The position numbers and the translations under genes are program-made. From Tetrahymena thermophila SB210 (lineage: Eukaryota; Ciliophora; Oligohymenophorea; Hymenostomatida; Tetrahymenidae): a DNA stretch of 64,000 nt. The DNA is taken from NCBI RefSeq assembly GCF_000189635.1, contig NW_002476381.1:310001-374000 (forward strand), read 5' to 3'. The notes below the pieces were generated by a model that saw only the letters and a program-made list of their open reading frames with translations, did no database searches and had not been told where the DNA came from. Of the stretch, positions 12,136 through 23,840 are shown piece after piece (position 1 is the stretch's first letter; every line of letters starts with the position of its first letter).

Positions 12136-14686
12136 TCACTTTTTAGGTTATAATCCTTTTGCTTTGGGGTAATTATCAGAGTCAGCTGTAACAGAAGAGC
12201 TGTTATTTGAATTTTTAACACCGCTTTATGGTCTTTTTGATGTAGCTGATTACCCTGGCTTTGAAGTTGGACGTTTTTTGGCACTTTATTTTCTAGCTTG
12301 TGCAACTGCTTTCTTTTTTCTTTGCTCTGGGTCTATGTCATCTTCACGAACTGGTCCTTCTTCAGTGTATACAAAGAATACATTTGGATGACCTTCTTCT
12401 TCTAGTTTAAGAATTTCTTCAACATCTTCTTAAAATTTAATCTCTTATTCTTATTATTTTCTTTCTTCTGAATTTCTAACTAAATTTCCAGCCAGGTGTA
12501 AGTAAGGATACATCCATTCATCTAGCTCTTCATTATACATTGCTCTTAACTATTTAAATTTATATCGAAGTTAATAAAAATTTGAATTAAAAAATGAAAA
12601 AAACATACTTATAATCTTTCTAACTCTTTTTCAGGAATGAAATATTCAAGTATTAAATTCTTTAACTTGAGTTCTTTTTACAAATCTCTACGTCTTTCTT
12701 AGAGTTATTCTATTTCAGAACCATAGAAATCATCGAGTTCTCTGTTTTCACTTTCAATTTATTTAAGTCTACCAACCAATGCTTTTATTCTTTTTGTTTT
12801 ATCCTAAGCTTCTTCTGCTTAACTTCTATATTTTTAATTAATTTCTAAAGCCAAATCTTCATTTCTTTTAATTTATTCAGCTATTTAACGGTCTCTTTCC
12901 TTTCTTTGTTGCAATTCTTGCTGGGCTTTATTTAATTCTCTTTCTTTTTCAAGAGCCTTTTACATAATTTCATCTCCTTAAATAACTTTTTCTTACATTT
13001 TTTATAATTTTTTAAGCAATTTTTCTTGTTGTTCTCTCTACTTCTATTCTCTTTCTTCTTTATCCATAAGTTGTTAGAGAAGTTGTTGCTTTTCTTTTTC
13101 TTAAAGTTTTTTATCTTCTTCAATCTTCTTTACTTCATTCTAATACTTCTTCTCAACTTCAGACTTTTCTTGCTCTAACTTTTGCTATAAAAGCTTGACC
13201 TTTTCATCATCATTAATAGTAATGACTTTTTCAACCTAAAATTTAAATTAAAAGTAAATAAATAAACATTTTTATTAAATTGTTAAATTGTTTTTATTTT
13301 TAAATTTAAAATAAATACCTAGATGACTTCTGCTTCCATCATGACAATATTTCCATCTTTATCAACTGAACTGGCTAATTGTTATTTCAACTTAGCAATT
13401 TCTTCTTAAAACTATCTAATCATAGCATCTTTAGGATCTTCATTAATTTTAGCATGATTCTAAATGGATTTAGCTCTGTGGGCATATCTCAAAGTTGAAA
13501 TAGTTTCATCATAGTTAAAGTCGGCAGGACCTTTAATTTTTTAAAATTTATTATTTATTAATTAATATTTTATAAAAATACATTTAAATAATTAGTTTTT
13601 TTTACGATTAACAAATGAAATTTAATTTTGAAATTCTCAATTATCCATTTTTATTATTAAATGTGTTAATTTAATCTTAAAGAGGATTATTTCTTTTTAA
13701 AAATTTTTATTAGTTTAAAATAAATTACCAACGTTAGCAACCATAACAGTTTTAGTGTTACCACCAAGTGAATCTTAAAGAAGTCTTGTTAATTTAGAAT
13801 CTCTATAAGGAACGTGGGTAGCTTTAGGATCGATAAGAGAGGAGATAACGTTACCTAGAGTTGTTAAACTTTAGTTAATATTAATGGCTTCTTTTAGTCT
13901 AGAACCAGTAGCTTGAGTTTTACTCTAACGTTCAGAACCAGCAAGATCGACAAGATTTAACTTACCGACTCTAATGTGGCTTTCACCATTAACAATATCG
14001 CATCTTTCAATAGTAATTGCAAAAATAGAGTGAGAACGTGAAGAATCTTGATTCATTTAAGTAGCTCCTACAGCACGATTTTCACGACCATGTAATAATT
14101 TTTCTCTCAATTCTTCTTAATCTTAAATCATAAAAGTAGACAAATCTTTTACATAAACACCACTGCCTGGTTTTTCTCTCAATTCTAACTTTTTGATATT
14201 CTTCTAAAGTAGATCTCTAATTTCTTCATTGTACAATTCAAGAAAACTAACTCTAACTAAAAACTGTACGTTTGGAGTTCCCTTAATTGAACGGAAAATA
14301 TGGTCGAAAGTTCTAGGAATGATACCTCTTAAATGTTTAGGTTCATCTTTACCTTCCATAGTATGGGTTTTACCTGTACCAGTTTGACCATATGCAAAAA
14401 TAGTTCCATTATAACCCTCAAGAACACTTTCAACAATTGGATATGCAGTATTTTTGTAAACAGTTTCTTATTCAACTTCAGGTTCAAATGTGGAATCAAA
14501 AGTAAATACTTTAGGTGCTTCAGCTGAATCACCTTTTGGGTTTGTGACTGAAATTTCACCTCTTGATTAATTTACAAATACTACTTATGTTCTTCCATCT
14601 TCTTTTTCCTTTGAGTTCAAAGGTCTACATCTAACGACGACCTTAACACACTCATCATTTTTACTATTTTTTTCTTATTTGCTCAT
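12136..14686 (-). CDS. kinesin-2 family motor (KIF3A/B-like heavy chain)
   Basis: Four exons (introns 13531-13728, 13236-13318, 12550-12608) give exactly 736 residues. The N-terminal motor domain has V-V-V-R-C-R-P-L near residue 16, the P-loop GQTGTGKT at 100-107, the switch I pattern N-Q-D-S-S-R-S-H and switch [10 protein letters not shown], so the ATPase looks active. The kinesin neck [10 protein letters not shown] follows intron 1. A long charged coiled-coil comes next, then the conserved tail N-L-I-L-E-Y-F-I-P, typical of KIF3-type chains, and a basic serine/threonine-rich end. Kinesin-2 drives anterograde intraflagellar transport, so this is expected to work in cilia. Ciliates have two such motor chains (KIN1 and KIN2 in Tetrahymena); I cannot tell which this is. 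It is divergent from a degenerate kinesin-like gene. Confidence 0.95.
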
Positions 14687-15741
14687 TATACTTAATTGAT
14701 ATGTTGTCTATGAATGAATCTATTATCTTTTGTCAAATTACTCCCTATTTATTTGATTTTCTAATTAAACAACTCAAATATTGTTGCTTTTTTTAATGTT
14801 TTTTAGATTTATTAATTGATTAAAAAATATATTGTTTTTTTTTTATTAAATTAATTTGAAAATTTAAGATTTTAATTTAATAACTTAAACAAAAAATTTC
14901 TTTCTTCATAAATAATAAAATGTGAAGTGACATGCATTTATAGATGAAGCATACAAATACCAAACAAAAAGTCTTTATTAATATTTAATCAAATAAAAAT
15001 AACAACAATCATTTCCATTTTTTCAAACAATTCTCAAAAAAGTTGATTTTTTTTTTTTAAATTGCTTGTTATGTTATTAAATTTTGAAATTAATTCATCC
15101 ATAAAATAAAAATAAAAACAAAACATTTTAATTAAGAATTGTATTATTTTTAAAATTTAATTCAATGAATATAAAATAAGCTAGTTTTAAATAAAAAAAT
15201 ACTCTTTATAATTTTATAGTAAAGAAAATTAATCTTGTAAATATTGATTTTTAATTTGTAAAATACTCTTCTATTGATCATTTTACTACTTATTTATTTA
15301 AATTATTTGATATAAATATTTCATGATTTAAATTTTAAATATTTTTTAATCTAAAATATTTCAAGACTTGCTTATTCAGGTATCAGAAGATCCAAGATTA
15401 TATTTATTTAGTCATTTTATTTGATGATACAATTGCATTTTTTATCTTGCTTGCTTGATCTGACTACAAATTTAATTTACAAATTATGTTAAAAAGTTTT
15501 TTTTGAAAAATTTTTATTAACTTTTTTGTTCATAATATAGAAAAGTTAAATTTTTTTACATAAATATTTGATTTACGATTAATTATTTTTAATCGGATTT
15601 GATTAGATTTTTTTAATTTTCTTATTTTAAGGCTTAAACAGAAAAGTTTTGCTTTCCACATAACTTAAATATAAATATAATAACTTTGATTTGATTTGAT
15701 GAAAAAGTCATATAATAACATAAATAAAAATAAAATTAATA
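14687..15741. promoter_or_regulatory. divergent intergenic region between the two kinesin genes
   Basis: About 1.05 kb lies between two ATG codons that point away from each other, so it must hold both promoters. The sequence is AT-rich with long T and A runs. No specific element can be named. Confidence 0.45.
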
Positions 15742-16958
15742 ATGTTAAATAATTTATTTGCTGATTAATAAAAATCATTCCAAGTAGCTGTTAGATACTT
15801 ACCTTTGTAAGTACATCATATGTAAAATCTGCCAGAAATACTTTGTGTTGATAAAAAAAATAATTAAATAACTCTTGTAGATTCTAATTTACAAGAAAAA
15901 CTAAATAAAAAGTTTTGTCTAGATAAAGTTTATGACTTATAAGATAACTAATCTATGGTATATAATGAAATCGTTGAACCTTTAGTAGAAAGTTCGCTTA
16001 ATGGTTTTAATGCTACTCTTCTTGTTTATGGTGAATATTAATAGAGCAAAGATTTTACTCTAGAAGGAGATAAATCTAATTTGGAAGAAATGGGAATAAT
16101 CCCTAGAGTATCATAGTAAATATTTTCTAAAATAGAATAAAATCCGAACAAAGAATTTATTATTAGAGTTTCATCTTTACAAATATTAAATGAAAATATA
16201 AATGATTTACTTTAAAAGTAAAACTAAAACCTATTTTTAAGAGAAAACTAATATCATTAAGTTTTTGTAGAAAAACTAACAAGTGTTTTAGTAACAAATC
16301 ATGAAGAATTTATGAAATAAATTGAATTAGCAAAGAAAAATTCCCTAGGAAGTTCAAACACAATGAATAATAATTATGTAAGAGGTCACACAATTCATTA
16401 AATTTAAATTTAAAAATATGATAAAAATAGTATTGAAAATGCGCTTAATGTAAGTATATTAAATATAGTTAGCTTGGCAGGATTTGAGAGAATATCTAAA
16501 GTTGGATGCTTTGGAAAAAATTTGAGTGAATCCATCTTAGTAAATAAGAGTTTATCAACTTTAGAAAAAGTGACTATAGCTTTATCTAAACCAGGAAACT
16601 AACACATCCCATATAGAGAGTCTTAGCTAACTAGAATCCTACAAAATTCTTTGGGAGGAAATTCTAAAACTGTTTTACTCACAGTTATTTGTAAATATAA
16701 ATTTATTAAAATTAATTGTTTTCTCAATAAATTATTTTTAACTTTAAAAATTGTATTTTAACAGCCATAGAAAACTATGAAACTTCACTTTAAGCTTTAA
16801 AATTTGCTGAAAGAGCTAAAAACATAAAGAATAAGCCTAGTGTAAATAAAATTTAGGATAATGATATTATCAAATCTTTTAGAGAATAATATTCTTCAAT
16901 TTCTTTGAGTAGAAATTCATCATTTTCTAATCTTTCTTAAACTAATAATGCTCTATGA
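15742..16958 (+). CDS. kinesin-like protein with a lost P-loop (pseudo-motor)
   Basis: Two exons (intron 16691-16764) encode 380 residues, essentially one kinesin motor domain with no coiled coil. Kinesin landmarks in order are V-A-V-R-Y-L-P-L (15-22), Y-N-E-I-V-E-P-L-V-E, R-V-S-S-L-Q-I-L-N-E, N-K-S-L-S-T-L-E-K-V, H-I-P-Y-R-E-S-Q-L-T-R-I-L-Q, N-S-L-G-G-N-S-K-T and L-K-F-A-E-R-A-K-N-I. The nucleotide-binding parts are gone. The P-loop position reads GEYQQSKD (97-104) instead of GQTGTGKT. Switch I reads N-N-N-Y-V-R-G-H, and switch II reads V-S-L-A-G-F-E. The frame and splice sites are intact, so this is not simple decay; it may be a non-hydrolysing kinesin fold kept for binding. The start at 15742 gives the usual short lead before the first strand. 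It sits head-to-head with kinesin-2. Confidence 0.85.
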
Positions 16959-17858
16959 TATTAATTTATTAGCCAATTTAATATTAATGGTTAAAATTAC
17001 TCCTCAGAAAATGTCCTTTTGTTGCAATTCTTTTAATCAGTTAATCGAAATTTATTTATTCAATATAATAAAAAATTATAGAAGTTTATTACCTAATAAT
17101 TAATATTAAATGTTTGTTTATCTATTTTCTTTCATATTAAATTTGAAGTTTAAGTTAATTTTAAAATATAAATTATTAAATAATAAAATAAAAGCAATCT
17201 TTTAAAATGCACAAAATAGTTGTCTTCAATAATATTTGGAAGGATGATAAATTTAACTAGATTTACATAGAAAATAAATTATAAAATTATTATTTTTTGT
17301 TTTTCATTTTTTTAAAAAAATTATTAGTGATTTATTAAAAATATTCTATTTATATTCATATTAAATTATTTCAAATAAAGTTAAAGTAAAATATGATTAG
17401 TCAATAAAATTACTTTTATAAAATGAGTATATAATTGGTATTAATTTAGCATATTTTTTTTAATAATATTTAAATAAAAAAACCAAAAAAAAGAGAAACT
17501 TATCGTGATATTTTATTAAAGATGCTAATTATTAGTAACTAGCAAATAAATATCGAAAGAATTTAGGTTAATTAACTCATTAATTTGTAAGAGGTTATTT
17601 TTAATTTGTTTGATTTTATGAATATTTAATAAAGTTAATTAAGTCGTATTTATGTTTTTTTTAGAAAATTTTACTGAAAATTCTTGTAGTTTCTAATTTA
17701 CTTATTCAATTAACTTTCAATTTATTATTTTTAAATTCCCTACATTTCCACCAATAAATAAATAAGCAAATAAAATTTCAAATAGTAGAAGAATTTGTAA
17801 ATTACACAAAATAATTAAGTAATTAAAATTAAAAAGCAAAAAGAGAGGGTTAAGATAG
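16959..17858. other. AT-rich spacer
   Basis: About 900 nt between co-directional genes. It holds no frame with coding character and must include the promoter of the channel gene. Confidence 0.45.
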
Positions 17859-20800
17859 ATGTTCAAAGAATTATAAATTATATAATAAGAGGATTTGAAA
17901 GGACAAAAAAATGAAGAAATTAATATCCTTTCTGATATGAATTATTAAATGAGAGATTCTTAGAGTTTAAAATCACAATATTAATTTGATAATTTTTTAA
18001 GTGTTTAAACAGAAAACTAAGATAGCGAGAATATGAGTAATTTGATTTGAACAGACATAACAAAAATATTGAAACAATAATTTATCAATACATATAGAAG
18101 AGTTAGATGGTAAAGAGAAGAACGATTTCAATAATATAAATGAGATAAATGCATTTTCGCCTCTTTTTTAGCAATGTAAGAAATAAAATAAACAATTATT
18201 TGTTTTATTAAGGTTTGTTATGATATAAATAAAAGGCTTTGATGAAGACTTAAATATGAAAGATTTAATCCCAAAAATAGATCTAAATAAAGGTATGTAT
18301 AAAATCTTAGTAATATTTTAAATTATAAAAATAATTAATAAAAGATGGTAGAGAAGTTAGATAATTGGAAACTTTATTTACTTAAGAAGATGAATAAATG
18401 CTGGAAAAGAATATACTTAGATAAGATCAAAGTAATAAAATTAGAGCACATAATATTTTAACTTAAAAATCATCAGATCAAAACAGTATTTGTTTATCAT
18501 AGTAGAATTAGCTTTTTGATTTAGAATTAAAAAATACTTAAGATTCAAAAATTGTAGATGCAAACTCTAATAATATAAGAAATTCATATGCATCTTACAA
18601 CCTTAGCTAACTAACTGAAAAAATAAGAAACTCAATTATTAAAAATAGGAAAATATAACAAATTTCACCAAATTTTTAACCAGAAAATAAAAGCAAAAAG
18701 AATTCTTTGATTAATTTTACTGGCCTAGATTTAAATCAGAAAAAAAGTAATCAAAGCAATAGAAAATGGAACGTAGCTGTAAATTTATCAACGGCTTTAA
18801 GAGTAAAGCAGAAGTTGAAGAGTTTTTTACCTCAGAAATTTTCAAAAGTTAGCCAATATGAACTCACTTTGATTGGAGATGCTTCTTACATGAATGAAAA
18901 AAATAATTTAATTGAAATAAATCATAAGTATAAGCTATTAAGTGATTTAATATCCCACAAATTTCATCCAGAATCTATGTTTGTTATAATTTTCAAGTTA
19001 ATTACTCTCATTATAACAACTCTTAACATAATAATCATACCAATGATCATTACCTTCAACTTTCAATCCAATCAAATATTCTCAACGTTTTATACTTTAA
19101 GTTTGATTGTATTTTTTATAAGAATGATTATTAAGTTTAAGACAGCTATTTATGATAAAGGAGAAATCATTTATTCATCAAGTCTTATAATTAAAAAGTA
19201 AAATATTTTTTTAAATAACATATTTTATTAATAATCAACAAACATATTTATTAATTTATTTAAGTTATGTGAAAGATGGGTTTATTTTGGATGTCATTAG
19301 TTTGATAGGATATGTATTAGGAATTTATAGTAGCTATTTTTTCCTATTTACATTCCTAAGAGTGAATAATATAATGAAATTAATGGATGATATCAATAAC
19401 CGTTTTTATCTGACTGAAAAATATTAAAAATTTTGGGTTTTAACAAAACTCTTTGCTATGATCATTTTGATGAACCATTTCTTTGCCTGTTTTTTTCACT
19501 ACATAGGAAACTATTTTCAAAACGATCCATCTGATACCTGGATTAAAACTTAAGGCTTGGATTCCTGCGATTGGATTTAAAGATACACAGAAGCATTATA
19601 TTTTTCATTTATTACTTGCATTACTATAGGCTATGGAGATATTACACCTAAAAATGACTATGAACGATTAACTGTGATAATATTTAGTTGTCTTTCAACT
19701 GTTTGCTTTTCTTACTCAGTTAACACAATTGGCAGTATCCTTCAAGATTACTAAAACAAATATTAAAAATATATGTAATTAATTATATCCTTTTAATTAT
19801 TTAATATGAACAAAGTTTTATTGTAGATAAATGAGATATAACGCAATTAAATTCATGGGAAATAGAAAAATAAATAAGGAATTGTAAATGAGAGCATTGA
19901 AATACATTGAGTATATTCAAACAATTGAAGAAGACAGTCCAGAAAATGGGCTGTCTGTGGTAAATCAGATGTCTAGTTAACTTAAGTTTTAGATTTTCTC
20001 TGATTTCTATGGAAAAATACTATCTTAACATAAATATTTTGCACTGAATTACAGTAAATAAACAATCAATAAATTATCTTCGAGAGTTTAAGAAAAATTA
20101 TTTGTACCCGGAGAAGTCATTTTTGAGCAAGGAGAGCAAGATATGAGACTTTTCTATCTTATAAAAGGTGAGTGTGAGTATTATTTGTAAAATAAAGGAG
20201 GAAATAAACATTCATAAATTTAATCTATTGCTTTTACAAATGTAATTTTAATCATTTTTATTTTTTTATTCACTAATTTTGATAAATAATTTATAAAAAT
20301 ACCCTAAATTTCAATTATTTAAACAATTTTTAATGGTTATTTAATTAATCTAGTTTTAAATTTGCATTTGCCCTTATTTAAGTTTTTGGATTTTGTTCTT
20401 AAATTGAGACTTTTCTAATATTATAGTATTTGTTTTAAGGAAAATAAGCAATCTCAACTGTTTGTTAATTTCTTTATAAATAAAATTTTTAATTTTTCAC
20501 TTACACCAAGAGAGAAAATATATTTTTATTAATTTAAATATACATTATATTCTTTAATTCTTGTTTTTAAATCATATTAAATTAGGAATAAAATTTTTTT
20601 GGATACAAAGGGTTTATTTCAGGTATTCCAAGAGAGATGAGTTGTAGATCTACAAATATCACTCATGTATTTTACATCTCTAGAGATGATTTAATTAGTG
20701 TTTTAAAAGAAGATCCTTTAGATTATGTAAATTAACTACAACTAATTTTAGTGATTTTTTTCTAAAAAAATTTTAAAATTAAGGAATAATTTTGCAAAGT

Positions 20801-22616
20801 TAGAGATCAATACTAGTTATACACTAGTTCTCTAGGAGAGCAATGCTTTACTTGCAAAAGTTATAAACATACTATGATATAATGTCCCAAGATTCACTTT
20901 AGTAAAAATAGATAGCTATTAATGTATAAATATAACTATAGTGCTGATTAAATTAGATAGTACAAAAAAAGAAAATGTTTAAAATATGCTACTATTTTAA
21001 ATATGGATTTAATTTCTTTTTGTGCTAAAAAATATAGAAAAAATATAACAACTTCTTTAAATAGATAAAGAAATGATGCTCCAAATAATAAATTTAATGA
21101 AAATTATCAAGAATGCTTGATTCCTGATAAAATATACTCTCTTTAATATCCATATGTAATTTAATAAAATCATGAAATTTCCATTTATCTTATTATTAAA
21201 AATAAGGTCAAATTTTAAGGTCAAACTTTTAAAGATATTAAATTGTATGATAACTAAGATTTAGATAGCGATTCATTTAGTGATTCAGATAGTAGCTATT
21301 CTTAGTCTTCTTTACCTAGTTAATAGACTATAAACGAAGATTAGTACAATGAAGACTTGGAAGAGAATGATGATGATTAGGATGACTTTAATAATTAAAA
21401 ATAACTTTTTTTATAAAACTCTAAAAAATCAAGTTAAGATTAAGAAAATAAATAGTTACAGTCTAATGATGACATAGATTTATTTTAGGAGAACAAAATA
21501 AAAAGAAATAATTTCATGCAGAGAAAATTAAGCTATTCTCCAACTAAAAAAAAATCTTCAAGCCCTGATCGCAAAAAAGATTCACATTAAAATTCTTAAT
21601 AAAAGTAGGAAGAGGGAGAAATCAACATGAAAAAAAAGTTATTTACCAAATAGGTTGAATCGAAAAATTAAGGAGATATTGCAAAGAAAATAAATTCATA
21701 GAATAAAATAAACTCTCTAGAAGATTTAGAAAAATAATAATGCAACTAACAATAAAATAACTCATCAAACCCAACCTCTTTCTCACAAATGTGCCTTTCT
21801 AAGAAATCATCTAAATAAAGAAATTTAAATGATTAAAATAAAAATTAAAAGTAATTATAAAAGCATCATATTGAGTTTAATATTGATAATATATCAATAT
21901 AAAATTGGTTCGAAAGTAAAAAATCATACAAATCATAAAAAAGTTAAAAATTGTTTGATAGATCTGATAAACCTGGTAGTATAGAGTCATTATAGAATGA
22001 AAATAAACTCTATAAGTCTATGAGTCATAAAATGTAAGAAAAATGTAATATTTAAAAGCAATAAATTAGGAGATAAAAAGCTATAAAATCTATGACGCTT
22101 TTGTTAAAATAAAATAGCTATAAAGAATAAAAATAAATTAACAATAACATAAATGAATTACATCTAGAGTTAAGTAAACAAAAATTTAACTAAATTTTAG
22201 AGAAGCAAAACCAATTCATGTAACAAATTGCTAAAAGTATTTAATAATTGTAAGAAAGCTAAAAAAATAATATTTTAAATTTAGCTGATCATAGTGCAAG
22301 CTAGCATGAATAAAATTCTAAAGATAATGAATAAATGAAGCTGCATAGAATAAATGTAAAAAATACTTAATAAATTGATTCAGATTTATTCTTTTATGAG
22401 TTTGACAGTGTCAAAGAATTCAAAAAATATTTTCCTTACAATAATGCCTCTTCGGTGTGTTAGAGTCTTAAACCTAAAGTGAATTAAAACCAATAAATTA
22501 ATAATTAAAGATACAGCTTCTTGAGTAAAAGATCGATCTATTAAAAAAAGAATAGTCTTCTCTTAAAATCCAAATCAGAATTTTATAAGTAAAAATAGTA
22601 ACAAGATAAAGAGTGA
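17859..22616 (+). CDS. cyclic-nucleotide-binding-domain potassium channel with long glutamine-rich tail
   Basis: Introns at 18037-18097, 18293-18344, 19198-19264, 19775-19826, 20242-20585 and 20727-20783 leave 1,374 codons. After a charged N-terminal region come six membrane segments (about 18.96-19.75 kb). The pore carries the K+ filter TIGYGD at 529-534, flanked by F-S-F-I-T-C and I-T-P. The S4 position (F-L-R-V-N-N-I-M-K-L-M) has few positive residues, so voltage sensing is doubtful. A C-linker and a cNMP-binding domain follow (V-P-G-E-V-I-F-E-Q-G near 20.1 kb, G-F-I-S-G-I-P-R-E-M near 20.6 kb). Directly after it is a small zinc-knuckle-like motif C-x2-C-x4-H-x4-C-P (about 20.83-20.9 kb). 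The last ~550 residues are low-complexity, rich in Q, N, S and K. The family sits in the plasma or ciliary membrane. A possible extra 60-nt intron at 18176-18235 does not change the frame, so the protein may be 20 residues shorter. Confidence 0.9.
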
Positions 22617-23840
22617 TTTGCTGATAAATAAATTACATAATTCTAATACATAAAATACTATAAATTTAGCTTTTGGGTTTTACATAGCATGAAGCACTAA
22701 TAATATTTTTACTTTTACAAGATTGAGGTTGAATTAATTTTGAGGCTAAAATAATAAATATTTTTATTTATTTTGAATTTAGAGTTGTATTAGATTTATA
22801 AATTATAAGGGAGTATTAAATAAATTTTATTAATACTGAATTATACTATTATTTAATATTGTATAGTCTGTAAAAAATAAAGTGTTTTAAGTGTTTGAAA
22901 TTCTGATAATTAAAATAAACATTAATAAAATATTTTTGATTAAAATTTAAAAATCTGCTTAGTTATTTTTTTTCGAGTTTAATTGAAACTTTTAGGTATT
23001 TATTATGATAAAAATAAAAAAATTCAAGATAATTAATAGTAATTAACATTTAACAAATTTGTTACAAAATAATATATTTATTAAGAATTGACTAAAATTT
23101 AATCCATATCTGACAATATTATTTAGTGATCTGATTGAGTTTATAATTAATTAATTAATTTATTTTTTTATTTTACAAATAGCTTGCTAGCTACAGAAAA
23201 AATATTCCGAAAATAGCAACAATATAGTAGAAAATAAATGTCTTACTTGGGTAGTCAATGTCTGAGCAAAAGTGTTGTGAATTAATAGTTAAAAATTTCT
23301 TATACTTTGAATAGATAATTTGATTTTCCATTTATAAATATACTTGTCTAGCAAATTAAAAGAAATCTTTTTTTGAACAAATTTTTTTATTTTTCTCAAA
23401 TATTTGTTTTTGTAAATTTTAATTCAATAAATAATTATTTCTGTATGCATTAAGATTCTTATAAAATGATTATATTAGGTAAACTAATGGATATTAATTA
23501 ATGTTAAGTTCATTATATTTTAGATTAACACATAAAAAAATAAAAAATAGTCTGAAAAAAAGAAAGAATTGATTATATATAAATGATTTTCCTTAACTTA
23601 TTGTGTCTATTACATATTTTAGTCTTGAGTCAAAATACTATTAATTTAATAATATAAAAGAAATTGGTTTTAGAATTATTATTAAAATTATAAAGTGTCT
23701 TATAAAATACTAATGTATTTATTCTTTTCTTAAATATTAATTAATTTTCTTTCAAATTCATGGTTCTAATTATTTTAAATGCATCTATAAGTTGAAAATA
23801 ATTAATATAAAAATTAAGAAAATAAAAAATCACCTAAATT
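22617..23840. other. AT-rich spacer
   Basis: About 1.2 kb with no supported gene on either strand. It separates the channel from the alpha-kinase pair and should hold the promoter of the first kinase. Confidence 0.5.
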
